In this document: positions 1 through 5,451 of the stretch, one piece after another
Layout: the number at the start of each line of letters is the position of its first letter
Numbering within the stretch: position 1 is the first letter of the stretch
DNA from: Solirubrobacterales bacterium 70-9
GTDB taxonomy: Bacteria; Actinomycetota; Thermoleophilia; Solirubrobacterales; 70-9
Assembly: GCA_001898095.1 (NCBI GenBank)
Contig: MKSH01000185.1
Span: 4,390-9,840 of the forward strand
Direction: 5' to 3'
DNA: 5,451 nt
Notes under the pieces: model-generated
Seen by the model: the letters and a program-made list of their open reading frames with translations, nothing else
Told to the model about the DNA's origin: nothing
Databases searched by the model: none
Position numbers and translations under genes: made by a program

Positions 1-276
1 GTCGAGTATCGAGGTGTCGTCCGGCGGTGCGATGCCGGCGTTGTTGAACATCACGTCGATGCGGCCGAAGTGCCCCTCGATCTCCTCCAGGGCGGCGACG
101 ACCTGGGACTCATCGGTGAGGTCTGCCTGGATCGCCAGCTCGCCGTAGTCTCCCTCGCACAGGTCGATGCCCGCCACGCGGGCGCCCTCGGCCTCGAACA
201 GGCGGGCCGTCTCGGCGCCGATCCCGCTGGCGGCGCCCGTCACGACGCATACCTTGTCAACCAATCTTCCGGCCAT
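1..276 (-). CDS. Short-chain dehydrogenase/reductase (SDR), N-terminal part, cut by window edge
   Basis: This is the N-terminal 92 codons of a classical SDR, an NAD(P)-dependent oxidoreductase with a Rossmann fold; the gene runs off the left edge. Seen directly: the cofactor glycine motif TGAASGIG at residues 13-20, an Asp at residue 38 at the end of the second beta strand (in this family usually a sign of NAD rather than NADP preference), an adenine-contacting Asp at residue 52, and the structural NNAG motif at 78-81. The catalytic Ser-Tyr-Lys residues would lie beyond the edge and cannot be checked. The ATG start is secure: GAGGAGG sits 4 bases upstream and the motif spacing is normal for the family. 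It follows the PuuD-like hydrolase by 27 bases and is probably the next gene of the same operon. Its role is inferred: oxidation or reduction of a carbonyl or alcohol intermediate made by the upstream transaminase and ligase chemistry. Substrate unknown. Confidence 0.93.
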   Translation of the reverse strand, partial: MAGRLVDKVCVVTGAASGIGAETARLFEAEGARVAGIDLCEGDYGELAIQADLTDESQVVAALEEIEGHFGRIDVMFNNAGIAPPDDTSILD

Positions 277-280
277 GGTT

Positions 281-287
281 CCTCCTC
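281..287 (-). promoter_or_regulatory. Strong ribosome binding site for the SDR gene
   Basis: Read on the minus strand this is GAGGAGG, followed by AACC and the ATG at 276. It is the best Shine-Dalgarno match in the left half of the window. It lies in the longest true intergenic gap of the operon (27 bases), so the SDR appears to be translated independently rather than by coupling to the hydrolase upstream. Confidence 0.75.
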
Positions 288-303
288 GGTCCTCGTTCCT
301 AGG

Positions 304-1020
304 TCAAACTTCGTCGCCACAGGCGGCGACGAAGTTGCGGATCAGCTCGCCGTCGCGTCCCGCCTCGGGGTGCCACTGGACGCCGAGCGTCCAACCGCCG
401 TCGCTCGCCTCCAGGGCCTCCGGGACGCCGTCGAGCTCGTCCCGGCCGGTGACGGTAAGGCCCGCTCCGATATCGCCGACGATCTGGTGGTGGTGGCAGT
501 GGACCCGACAGAGCTCAGCGCCGCAGGCCCGGGCGGCCAGCGAGCCGGGCGACAGCCGGACGTCGTGGTCGGTGCCATCGAAGCTGCCGAGCGCCCGTCG
601 GTGCGGTGTCGCGCCGTTCGCGTCGGCGAGGTGCTGGTCCAAGGTGCCCCCCATCGCGACGTTCAGGATCTGCATCCCGCGACAGATGCCGAGGACGGGC
701 ACCCGACACTCGATCGCCCGCCTCACCAGGGCGATCTCGAAGGCGTCGCGGATCGGCACGGTGGCCTCGGTGTGCTCGGAGCGCTCGGCGCCGTAGCTCG
801 CCGGGTCCAGGTCCGCGCCGCCGACCAGCAGGAGCCCATCGACGGCGTCGACCAGCGGCTCGGGTTCGCGCTCGTCGACCGCGAAGAGGACGACCAGGGC
901 GCCCGCGCGCTGGAGGTTGCCGACGTAGGAGTCGGAGACCAGGTGGGCGGCTTCGTTCCAGAAGCTCCAGGCGGCCGGCTCGAAGGCCGCGCAGACGCCG
1001 ATCACCGGCCTTCCCGCCAC
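304..1020 (-). CDS. PuuD-like gamma-glutamyl hydrolase (class I GATase / peptidase C26 family)
   Basis: A 238-residue protein of the family that includes E. coli PuuD, which hydrolyses gamma-glutamyl-GABA to glutamate and GABA. Seen directly: a strand-forming N-terminus (RPVIGV, 4-9), the GGADLDPASYG segment at 67-77 typical of this branch, the nucleophile elbow GICRGMQ with Cys113, an HHHQ stretch at 176-179, and QWHPE with His217 and Glu219 completing the Cys-His-Glu triad. The length is normal for PuuD. Start is GTG, 5 bases after the TAG of the ligase gene. A short AGGGA lies only 2 bases before it, so an in-frame GTG five codons later (1005) preceded by GGAAGG is an alternative. Position directly after a glutamine synthetase-like ligase supports removal of a gamma-glutamyl cap at the end of a pathway, in the cytoplasm. 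The exact gamma-glutamyl substrate is not determined; family assignment is firm. Confidence 0.93.
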   Translation of the reverse strand: MAGRPVIGVCAAFEPAAWSFWNEAAHLVSDSYVGNLQRAGALVVLFAVDEREPEPLVDAVDGLLLVGGADLDPASYGAERSEHTEATVPIRDAFEIALVRRAIECRVPVLGICRGMQILNVAMGGTLDQHLADANGATPHRRALGSFDGTDHDVRLSPGSLAARACGAELCRVHCHHHQIVGDIGAGLTVTGRDELDGVPEALEASDGGWTLGVQWHPEAGRDGELIRNFVAACGDEV

Positions 1021-1025
1021 CGTCC

Positions 1026-2324
1026 CTAGACCGCTCTCGCGTAGCGCTCGAGCTCCCAGCCGCTGACCGCTTGCTGCCAGGCCGCCAGCTCCCAGCGGCG
1101 CGAGGTCGCGTAGTAGGCGGCGAACTCCTTGCCCAGCAGCTCGGCCAGGCGGAGGTCCTCATCCCAGCAGGTGAGCGCCTCCTCGAGGCTCGCGGGCAGC
1201 CCCAGCACCGCCGCGTCCTCGGCGGCGTCGCCGCTTACCGGCGGAGGCAGCTCGGCGCCCGCCTCGACCCCGTCGATCGCGCCGGCGAGCAGCGCGGCGA
1301 GGGCGAGGTAGGGGTTCGCGTCGGCCCCGGGCCGCCTGCACTCCACCCGGCAGCGGCCGGCATGCCCTGCCGGAAAGATCGCCCGCAGCGCCGCCGAGCG
1401 GTTCTCGATCCCCCAGCTGCGGTTGACCGGCGCGAACCAGCCCGGGACGAGGCGCTTGTAGGAGTTGATCGTCGGGTTGAGGACCAGCGAAGCGGCGGGC
1501 AGGTGGTCGAGCATCCCGGCGATCACACTCGCCGCGAGCGGCCCTGGACGGCCATCGGCGGCCCCGGCGGCGAAGGAATTGGCGCCGTCCTGCCACCACG
1601 AGATGTGGATGTGGCCGCTCGAGCCCTCCTCGCCGGCGACCGGCTTGGCCATGAAGTTGGCGCTCATGCCCTGTTGGGCCGCCACCTCCTTCACCGCCAG
1701 CTTCAGGTAAGTGGCCGCGTCGGCGGCGTCGAGGCCGCCGACCGGGGCGAGGTTTAGCTCGATCAGGCCCGGCCCGGCCTCGGTATGGACCGCCGAAAGC
1801 TCGACACCGAGGCCGTCGAGCGCGGGCCGTAGCGCGGCGAGGAAGGAGTCGATCCGGCTGATCTCGCCGACGCTGTAGCTGATCCCGGTCGAAACCGGCT
1901 TCCCCTCCGGGTCGGTGAGTCGCACCTCGTACTCGAACGCCGCCCGCACCTCGTACCCGAGCTCGTCGGTCCGCGCGAGCACAGCGCGCAGCACCTCGCG
2001 CGAGGCCAGCGAGCAGGGCTCGCCGCCGGGCCAGGATGGCGTGACCAGGCAGACCTGCCAACCGGGGCGCCAGCTGAGATCGCGGAGCGTCGCCGGCTCC
2101 GGGCGTACCTCCAGGTCACCGGCACCGGCCCGGATGCCGAACGCGGCGTAGGAATCGATCGGCGAGTCGACCGGGTCGAGCGCGAGCAGCAGGTCGGTCA
2201 TGCTCGCACCGTCGGCGAGCGCCGACTTGTAGGCGTCGGGCCGGAGGGCCTTGCCGCGGACCGAGCCCTGCAGGTCGGGGAACCCGAGCAGGACGTAGGC
2301 GTCCGCCTCGGTCGGAGCGGCCAC
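1026..2324 (-). CDS. Glutamine synthetase-like gamma-glutamyl-amine ligase (PuuA-like)
   Basis: A 432-residue member of the glutamine synthetase fold, most like ligases that join glutamate to an amine using ATP (PuuA; actinobacterial GlnA3/GlnA4-type enzymes). Seen directly: a short N-terminal beta-grasp part with FPDLQGSVRGK (15-25); metal/glutamate residues in FEYEVRL (130-136, Glu131 and Glu133) and TEAGPGLIELNL (181-192, Glu182, Glu189); FMAKP (224-228) before SSGHIHIS (235-242); NPTINSYKRLVPG (283-295); NRSWGIENRSAALR (301-314); and VECRRPGADANPYLA (327-341) with Glu328 and Arg330. All catalytic blocks are present, so it should be active. The NLYDLP adenylylation site of true GlnA is absent; the C-terminus instead ends in the WELERY segment (423-428) of the PuuA-like group. 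This GTG start lies 2 bases after the TGA of the transaminase; the frame stays open far upstream but contains no ligase sequence there. Neighbouring transaminase and PuuD-like hydrolase support amine catabolism rather than ammonium assimilation. Amine substrate unknown. Confidence 0.92.
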   Translation of the reverse strand: MAAPTEADAYVLLGFPDLQGSVRGKALRPDAYKSALADGASMTDLLLALDPVDSPIDSYAAFGIRAGAGDLEVRPEPATLRDLSWRPGWQVCLVTPSWPGGEPCSLASREVLRAVLARTDELGYEVRAAFEYEVRLTDPEGKPVSTGISYSVGEISRIDSFLAALRPALDGLGVELSAVHTEAGPGLIELNLAPVGGLDAADAATYLKLAVKEVAAQQGMSANFMAKPVAGEEGSSGHIHISWWQDGANSFAAGAADGRPGPLAASVIAGMLDHLPAASLVLNPTINSYKRLVPGWFAPVNRSWGIENRSAALRAIFPAGHAGRCRVECRRPGADANPYLALAALLAGAIDGVEAGAELPPPVSGDAAEDAAVLGLPASLEEALTCWDEDLRLAELLGKEFAAYYATSRRWELAAWQQAVSGWELERYARAV

Positions 2325-2326
2325 GC

Positions 2327-3655
2327 TCAGCCGCCCGTAGGCGCGGCCGACGCCATTTCGAGGTCGACGAGCGCGGCGGCGGTGCGGGCGACGATCAGGT
2401 CGAGCTCCTCCGCGCCGGCGGTGAAGCTCGGCGCCAGCACCACCTGATCGCCGACGAAGCCGTCGGCGACGGTGTCGGTGGCAGCCAGCAACAGGTCGTG
2501 CCGCAGGCCGGCTTCGACGATCGCCTGCTCGGCGCCCGGGGCGGTCGCCCCCGGGTCCAGTTCGATCCCGACCAAGAATCCGCACCCGCGGACATCGCAC
2601 ACGATCGGCAGCTCGCCGACCGCCGCCGCGACCTGGTCGCGGAAGGCCCCGCCCGCGGCCGCTACCTTGGCGACGAGATTGCCGGCAACGATCTGGTCGA
2701 TCACCGCTTCGGCGACGGCGCAGGGCAGCGGCGCGCCGTCCCAGGTGTGGCCGTGGTCGAAGTCCCCGGAGCCCTGGTCGATCGCGTCGTAGACGCCGGC
2801 CGTGCAGAGCACCGCGGAGATCGGCGCGAAGCCGCCGCCGAGGCCCTTGCCCGCGGTGATGATGTCCGGGGTGAAGGGCAGCCGGTCGGAGGCGAACCAG
2901 GAGCCGGTCCGCCCGATGCCGGAGACGATCTCGTCGCAGACGATCAGGAAGCCGTGCTCGGCGCGCCGCTCGGCGAGGCCGCGCCAGAAGCCTTCCGGGG
3001 GTGAGAACGCGGGCAGCGCGGCGGCGCTCACCGGCTCGCAGAAGTAGGCAGCGACGGTCTCCGGGCCGGCCTCGGCGAGGATCCGGTCGAGCTCCGCGAG
3101 GGCCTCTTCCCCGGTCGGGTCGTCGCGCCAGGCGGCGGGGCCGAGGTGGGGCTGGGAGACGAGGTAGGGATCCCAGTTGCGGCGCAGGGACTCGCGGCCG
3201 GTCAGCGCCAGGGTTCCGGTCAGGGAGCCGTGGTAGGCCTGGGCCGGCGAGATCACCCGCCAGCGGTCGCTGTCGCCGCACTCGACGTGGTAGCTGCGCA
3301 GCAGGCGGAGCGCCGTCTCGTTGGCCTCCGAGCCGCCGGTCGCGAAGCGGGCCCGGTCCATCGCCGGGGCGACCTCCTCGACCAACCGTCGCGCCAGGGA
3401 CTCCTGCGGCTCGTTGGTGAAGTGGTGGCTGTAGCAGTAGGAGAGCTGCTCGCCCTGCTCGGCGGCGACCGCGATCACCGCCTCGTTCCCGTGCCCGAGG
3501 CAAGCGGTCATCGCGCCGCCCGAGCAGGCGTCGAGGATCCGGCGGCCGTTGGTCAGCTCGAGCCAGAGCCCGGCGGCGCGCTCGACGCTCGGGTAGTCGA
3601 AGCCCGCCTGCCGAGGCAGGACCCGCGAGGCGGCGGCAGTCGCCCCGGCGTTCAT
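2327..3655 (-). CDS. Class III PLP-dependent aminotransferase (omega-aminotransferase type)
   Basis: A complete 442-residue fold-type I aminotransferase of class III, the group containing GABA, ornithine, putrescine and omega-amine transaminases. Seen directly: the phosphate-contact block ATGGSEANETALRL (105-118), the ring-stacking AYHG (140-143), CDEIVSGIGRTG (240-251) with Asp241 for the pyridine nitrogen, the Schiff-base lysine Lys270 in ITAGKGLGGGFAPISA (266-281), and the subunit-bridging HTWDGAPLPCA (303-313), where Trp replaces the commoner Tyr. The C-terminal VRGCGFLVGIEL (355-366) and GDQVVLAPSF (402-411) are typical. The Arg often found just before the final Ala/Pro motif in enzymes that bind an alpha-carboxylate appears to be Val406, which suggests, as inference only, an amine or omega-amino substrate. 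The ATG overlaps the regulator's TGA (ATGA), with GGGAGG 7 bases upstream. It precedes the ligase by 2 bases, so the two are probably translationally coupled and act on one pathway. Confidence 0.95.
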   Translation of the reverse strand: MNAGATAAASRVLPRQAGFDYPSVERAAGLWLELTNGRRILDACSGGAMTACLGHGNEAVIAVAAEQGEQLSYCYSHHFTNEPQESLARRLVEEVAPAMDRARFATGGSEANETALRLLRSYHVECGDSDRWRVISPAQAYHGSLTGTLALTGRESLRRNWDPYLVSQPHLGPAAWRDDPTGEEALAELDRILAEAGPETVAAYFCEPVSAAALPAFSPPEGFWRGLAERRAEHGFLIVCDEIVSGIGRTGSWFASDRLPFTPDIITAGKGLGGGFAPISAVLCTAGVYDAIDQGSGDFDHGHTWDGAPLPCAVAEAVIDQIVAGNLVAKVAAAGGAFRDQVAAAVGELPIVCDVRGCGFLVGIELDPGATAPGAEQAIVEAGLRHDLLLAATDTVADGFVGDQVVLAPSFTAGAEELDLIVARTAAALVDLEMASAAPTGG

Positions 3656-4419
3656 CGCGGGACCTCCCGCCGCTTGATCGCGGCGAACACCGCGAGTGCG
3701 CCTTCGCCGGTGTGGCCGATGTGGCGGCGCATGGTCCGGGCAGCCAGATCGGGTTTGCCCTGTTCGACCGCATCGACAAGTTGATGGTGCTCTTTGCCGA
3801 CGCGCCGCTGCCAGATCTCCGACTCCGGCAGCAGGGTGATCAGGGTGTTCAGCCCGTAGCGGATCTCCTCCGCGGCGGAATTGAGGAAGCGGTTGTGGGT
3901 AGCGCCGCCGAGGGCCAGGTGGAGCTCGGTGTCCCAGCGCATGTAGGCCGACTCCTCGTCGGCCTGATCGAGCTCATCGAGCGCGGCGTGCAGGCGCTTC
4001 AGGTCGGCGACATCGCGATTGCGGGCGGCCACGGCGGCGATCTCCGGCTCGACCGAGGCGCGGAAGTCGAGCAGCTCGGTCAGTTCGGCGCGTCGCCTCC
4101 CCACGCCCGCGATCAGGTCGTCGCGGGCGTCGTCGGAGTCGGACTGGTCGAGGATGAAGGTGCCACCGCCGCGACCGCGACGCGCCTCGATCAGCCGTTC
4201 CGCCTCCAGCAGGCGCAGGGCCATCTGGATGGTCGGCCTGCCGACGTCGAACTGTCGTGCCAGCTCGCGCTCGGAAGGCAGCGCCTCCCCCGGACCCGAG
4301 AGGTGCAGCTGGATGTGGCGCCGGATCTGCTCGGCGACGTACTCGTGCGCGCGCACCTGCACCAGCGGCTCGAAGGCGGCGGGCGCGGCCTCCTGCTCCT
4401 CGTGGGCTTTCGGATTCAC
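3652..4419 (-). CDS. GntR family transcriptional regulator, FadR subfamily (FCD domain)
   Basis: A 255-residue DNA-binding regulator. Seen directly: an N-terminal winged helix-turn-helix (about residues 20-90) with the GntR signature LPSERELARQFDVGRPTIQMALRLLEAE (47-74) and wing GRGGGTF (82-88), then an all-helical FCD domain (about 110-240). Candidate FCD metal/ligand residues are present: Asp163 and His167 in the WDTELH block, His211/His212, and His233 in MRRHI. FCD proteins commonly bind small carboxylates through a metal ion, and many repress the operon they sit in. Start is GTG overlapping the TGA of the upstream amidotransferase gene (GTGA), with GGGAGG 5 bases before it. Being embedded inside the operon rather than divergent from it implies co-transcription and an autoregulatory loop. 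The likely inducer, by inference, is an acidic product of the pathway such as a gamma-glutamyl compound. The operator is expected upstream of the operon's first gene, outside this window. Confidence 0.95.
   Translation of the reverse strand: MNPKAHEEQEAAPAAFEPLVQVRAHEYVAEQIRRHIQLHLSGPGEALPSERELARQFDVGRPTIQMALRLLEAERLIEARRGRGGGTFILDQSDSDDARDDLIAGVGRRRAELTELLDFRASVEPEIAAVAARNRDVADLKRLHAALDELDQADEESAYMRWDTELHLALGGATHNRFLNSAAEEIRYGLNTLITLLPESEIWQRRVGKEHHQLVDAVEQGKPDLAARTMRRHIGHTGEGALAVFAAIKRREVPR
3663..3668 (-). promoter_or_regulatory. Ribosome binding site of the complete aminotransferase
   Basis: On the minus strand this reads GGGAGG, 7 bases before the ATG at 3655. It lies within the last codons of the regulator gene and supports this ATG, which is shared with the regulator's stop codon as ATGA. 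Confidence 0.7.
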
Positions 4420-5111
4420 GTCGTCCTCCCTTTTCCGAGTTGGGCTATCCGCTCGTAGAAGCCTTCGAGGAGTGCCCAGCTCACTTTGGTCGCGTCGTCG
4501 GCGACGGCACGCGTCCGCTCCAGCAGCTCGTCGGCCGACACGCCGTGCTCATCAAGCTCATGCTTGTACACCACTGCCCAGTTCTCCATGATCTCGACGC
4601 CCACCTCGGGGTGGAACTGCACGCCGAGGCTGCGTCCGTGGCTGAAGGCCTGCGGCCCGATGTGGTTGTGCGCCAGACGGGTCGCCGGCGCCGGAACGCT
4701 GAAGGTGTCGAAGTGCCACTGGAACCAGGGCCCAGCGGGGATCAGGTCGTCCCGCTCGCTCTCGACGCCGAACCAGCCGATCTCGGCCTCGGCGGCGCGG
4801 AAGACCTCGCCGCCGAGTGCGCGGGCGAGGAGCTGGCCGCCGAAACAGATGCCGAGGATCGGGATGTCGGCGCGGCTCGCCTCGCGCATCAGCTCGAGCT
4901 CTTTGCCGAGCCAGGGCAGGTGGTCGTCGTAGGCGGAGAACTCGGAGCCGAGGGCGACGATCAGCTCATAGCTGCCGACCGGGTCCGGCGTCGCGCCTTC
5001 GTCGATCGGGACGATGTGGACGTCGGCATCATGGACGTCGAGCCATTCGGCGACGAGGCCGGCGGGGGTGGCCCGCTCGTGCTCGATCAGCAGGACGCGC
5101 GGCCCACTCAC
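4416..5111 (-). CDS. Stand-alone class I glutamine amidotransferase-like protein (GuaA-like / gamma-glutamyl peptidase type)
   Basis: A 231-residue single-domain class I GATase. Seen directly: the nucleophile elbow ILGICFGGQLLARALGG (85-101) with Cys89, the EIGWFGV block (110-116), the FQWHFDTFSVP block (130-140) and the terminal LGVQFHPEV (162-170) with His167 and Glu169, so the Cys-His-Glu triad is intact. The EIGW and WHxDTF blocks mark the branch often annotated as GMP-synthase glutamine amidotransferase domain proteins, which also contains plant gamma-glutamyl peptidases; there is no ATP-pyrophosphatase or other synthetase domain fused or adjacent. In this operon, hydrolysis of a gamma-glutamyl amide is the more plausible role, possibly on a different intermediate from the PuuD-like enzyme; this is inference. 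The C-terminal ~60 residues form an extra helical tail. Start is GTG, overlapping the TGA of the preceding transaminase (GTGA), with GAGGTGG 4 bases upstream. A role in supplying ammonia to an unseen partner cannot be excluded. Confidence 0.9.
   Translation of the reverse strand: MSGPRVLLIEHERATPAGLVAEWLDVHDADVHIVPIDEGATPDPVGSYELIVALGSEFSAYDDHLPWLGKELELMREASRADIPILGICFGGQLLARALGGEVFRAAEAEIGWFGVESERDDLIPAGPWFQWHFDTFSVPAPATRLAHNHIGPQAFSHGRSLGVQFHPEVGVEIMENWAVVYKHELDEHGVSADELLERTRAVADDATKVSWALLEGFYERIAQLGKGRTT
4425..4430 (-). promoter_or_regulatory. Ribosome binding site of the GntR regulator
   Basis: On the minus strand this reads GGGAGG, 5 bases before the GTG at 4419. It lies inside the end of the amidotransferase gene and fixes the GTG as the regulator's start. 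Confidence 0.7.
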
Positions 5112-5451
5112 GCAGCCACCTCGGTTCCTTCGAGCTCGCGCCGGACCTGGGCGTCAACCTCGGCCACGGCGGCGGCGTAGCGATCGACCATCTCCTCGAG
5201 CTCGGCCTCGCTGGTCACGAAGGCGGGGGCGAAGAGGCTCTGGTCGCCGGCGTATCCGTCGCCGGTCGGCTGGGTCGAGAGCGTCAGCAGCTGCCGCTCC
5301 ATCGCCGCCGCATCGATCCGCCCCGCCACCCGCAGCTCCGGCGGCAGGAACTTGTCGGGGTCGCGCGGATCGCAGAATTCGACCCCGAGGAGGTAGCCGC
5401 GCCCGCGCCCCCCGGCGACGATCGCGCAGTCGCGCAACGCCTCCTCGAGCC
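5108..5451 (-). CDS. Class III aminotransferase, C-terminal part, cut by window edge
   Basis: Only the last 113 codons are visible; the frame is open to the right edge, so the gene starts outside the window (an internal TTG at 5437 is not a real start). Seen directly: the small-domain segment with RGRGYLLGVEF, then GDGYAGDQSLFAPAF and a helical tail EAELEEMVDRYAAAV. These line up with RGCGFLVGIEL and GDQVVLAPSF of the complete aminotransferase in this window, so the two are paralogues within class III. It differs by a longer loop between those motifs (CDPRDPDKFLPPELRV region). The PLP lysine lies beyond the edge and cannot be checked. Its TGA overlaps the GTG of the amidotransferase gene, which places it in the same operon. 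The Arg that many carboxylate-binding family members carry before the final Ala-Pro is Leu/Ser here, as in the paralogue. Substrate unknown; catabolism of an amine or omega-amino acid is likely. Confidence 0.88.
   Translation of the reverse strand, partial: LEEALRDCAIVAGGRGRGYLLGVEFCDPRDPDKFLPPELRVAGRIDAAAMERQLLTLSTQPTGDGYAGDQSLFAPAFVTSEAELEEMVDRYAAAVAEVDAQVRRELEGTEVAA
5116..5122 (-). promoter_or_regulatory. Ribosome binding site of the stand-alone amidotransferase
   Basis: On the minus strand this reads GAGGTGG, 4 bases before the GTG at 5111. It is located in the last codons of the partial aminotransferase and supports the GTG shared with that gene's stop as GTGA. Confidence 0.6.

Noticed and set aside
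281..300. Imperfect repeat of AGGAAC/GAGGA in the gap before the SDR gene.
   Set aside because: Best explained as a purine-rich Shine-Dalgarno region; too short to support a regulatory repeat.
298..303. CCTAGG palindrome right after the PuuD-like stop codon, considered as a terminator or operator core.
   Set aside because: Only six bases, no stem extension and no T-run; the strong ribosome binding site of the SDR follows immediately, so termination here is unlikely.
606..1757. Long plus-strand open frames (for example 606-1757, 70-1029, 3712-4458, 4257-5180).
   Set aside because: They lie antisense to genes with clear catalytic motifs, have low-complexity Arg/Ala/Pro-rich or Asp/Gly/Val-rich translations and show no recognisable domain. 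Such frames are expected by chance in GC-rich coding DNA.
2325..3779. The ligase frame stays open upstream of its GTG for about 485 more codons, suggesting a 917-residue fusion protein.
   Set aside because: The extra part is an Arg/Pro/Ala-rich translation of the transaminase gene in another frame and has no glutamine synthetase or other domain. The ligase N-terminus fits the GTG at 2324, just after the transaminase stop.
5435..5437. TTG at 5437 as start of a 109-residue small protein at the right edge.
   Set aside because: The frame continues open to the edge (LEEA precedes it) and the sequence is plainly the C-terminal domain of a class III aminotransferase.

Overview
The window is GC-rich throughout (roughly 70% by eye) and coding on the minus strand only. 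It reads as one tightly packed catabolic operon transcribed from right to left. Many genes start with GTG and have purine-rich Shine-Dalgarno sites, and reading frames stay open by chance on both strands. This fits a high-GC bacterium, most likely an actinomycete-type lineage such as Actinobacteria or Thermoleophilia. That assignment is inferred from composition and protein flavour; there is no rRNA or other marker to fix it.

In transcription order (right to left) the genes are: (1) the C-terminal end of a class III PLP aminotransferase, cut by the right edge; (2) a stand-alone class I glutamine-amidotransferase-like protein of the GuaA-like/gamma-glutamyl peptidase type; (3) a FadR-type GntR regulator with an FCD ligand domain; (4) a complete class III aminotransferase; (5) a glutamine synthetase-fold gamma-glutamyl-amine ligase (PuuA-like); (6) a second class I amidotransferase-like hydrolase of the PuuD/peptidase C26 type; (7) the N-terminal part of a short-chain dehydrogenase/reductase, cut by the left edge. 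The first three junctions are 4-base stop/start overlaps (GTGA, GTGA, ATGA). The next two gaps are 2 and 5 bases, and the last is 27 bases with a strong ribosome binding site. No gene-free stretch approaches 300 bases, and I see no RNA genes, mobile elements or CRISPR.

A coherent, inferred reading is a gamma-glutamylated-amine catabolic pathway. The ligase caps an amine with glutamate, the nitrogen chemistry is done by one or two PLP transaminases plus an SDR, and one or two cysteine hydrolases remove the gamma-glutamyl cap. A locally encoded GntR/FCD repressor senses an acidic pathway metabolite. It resembles the E. coli Puu putrescine pathway, but no PuuB-type flavin oxidase or PuuC aldehyde dehydrogenase lies inside the window, and two transaminases and two hydrolases of different subfamilies are present instead. 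The substrate cannot be read from sequence alone.
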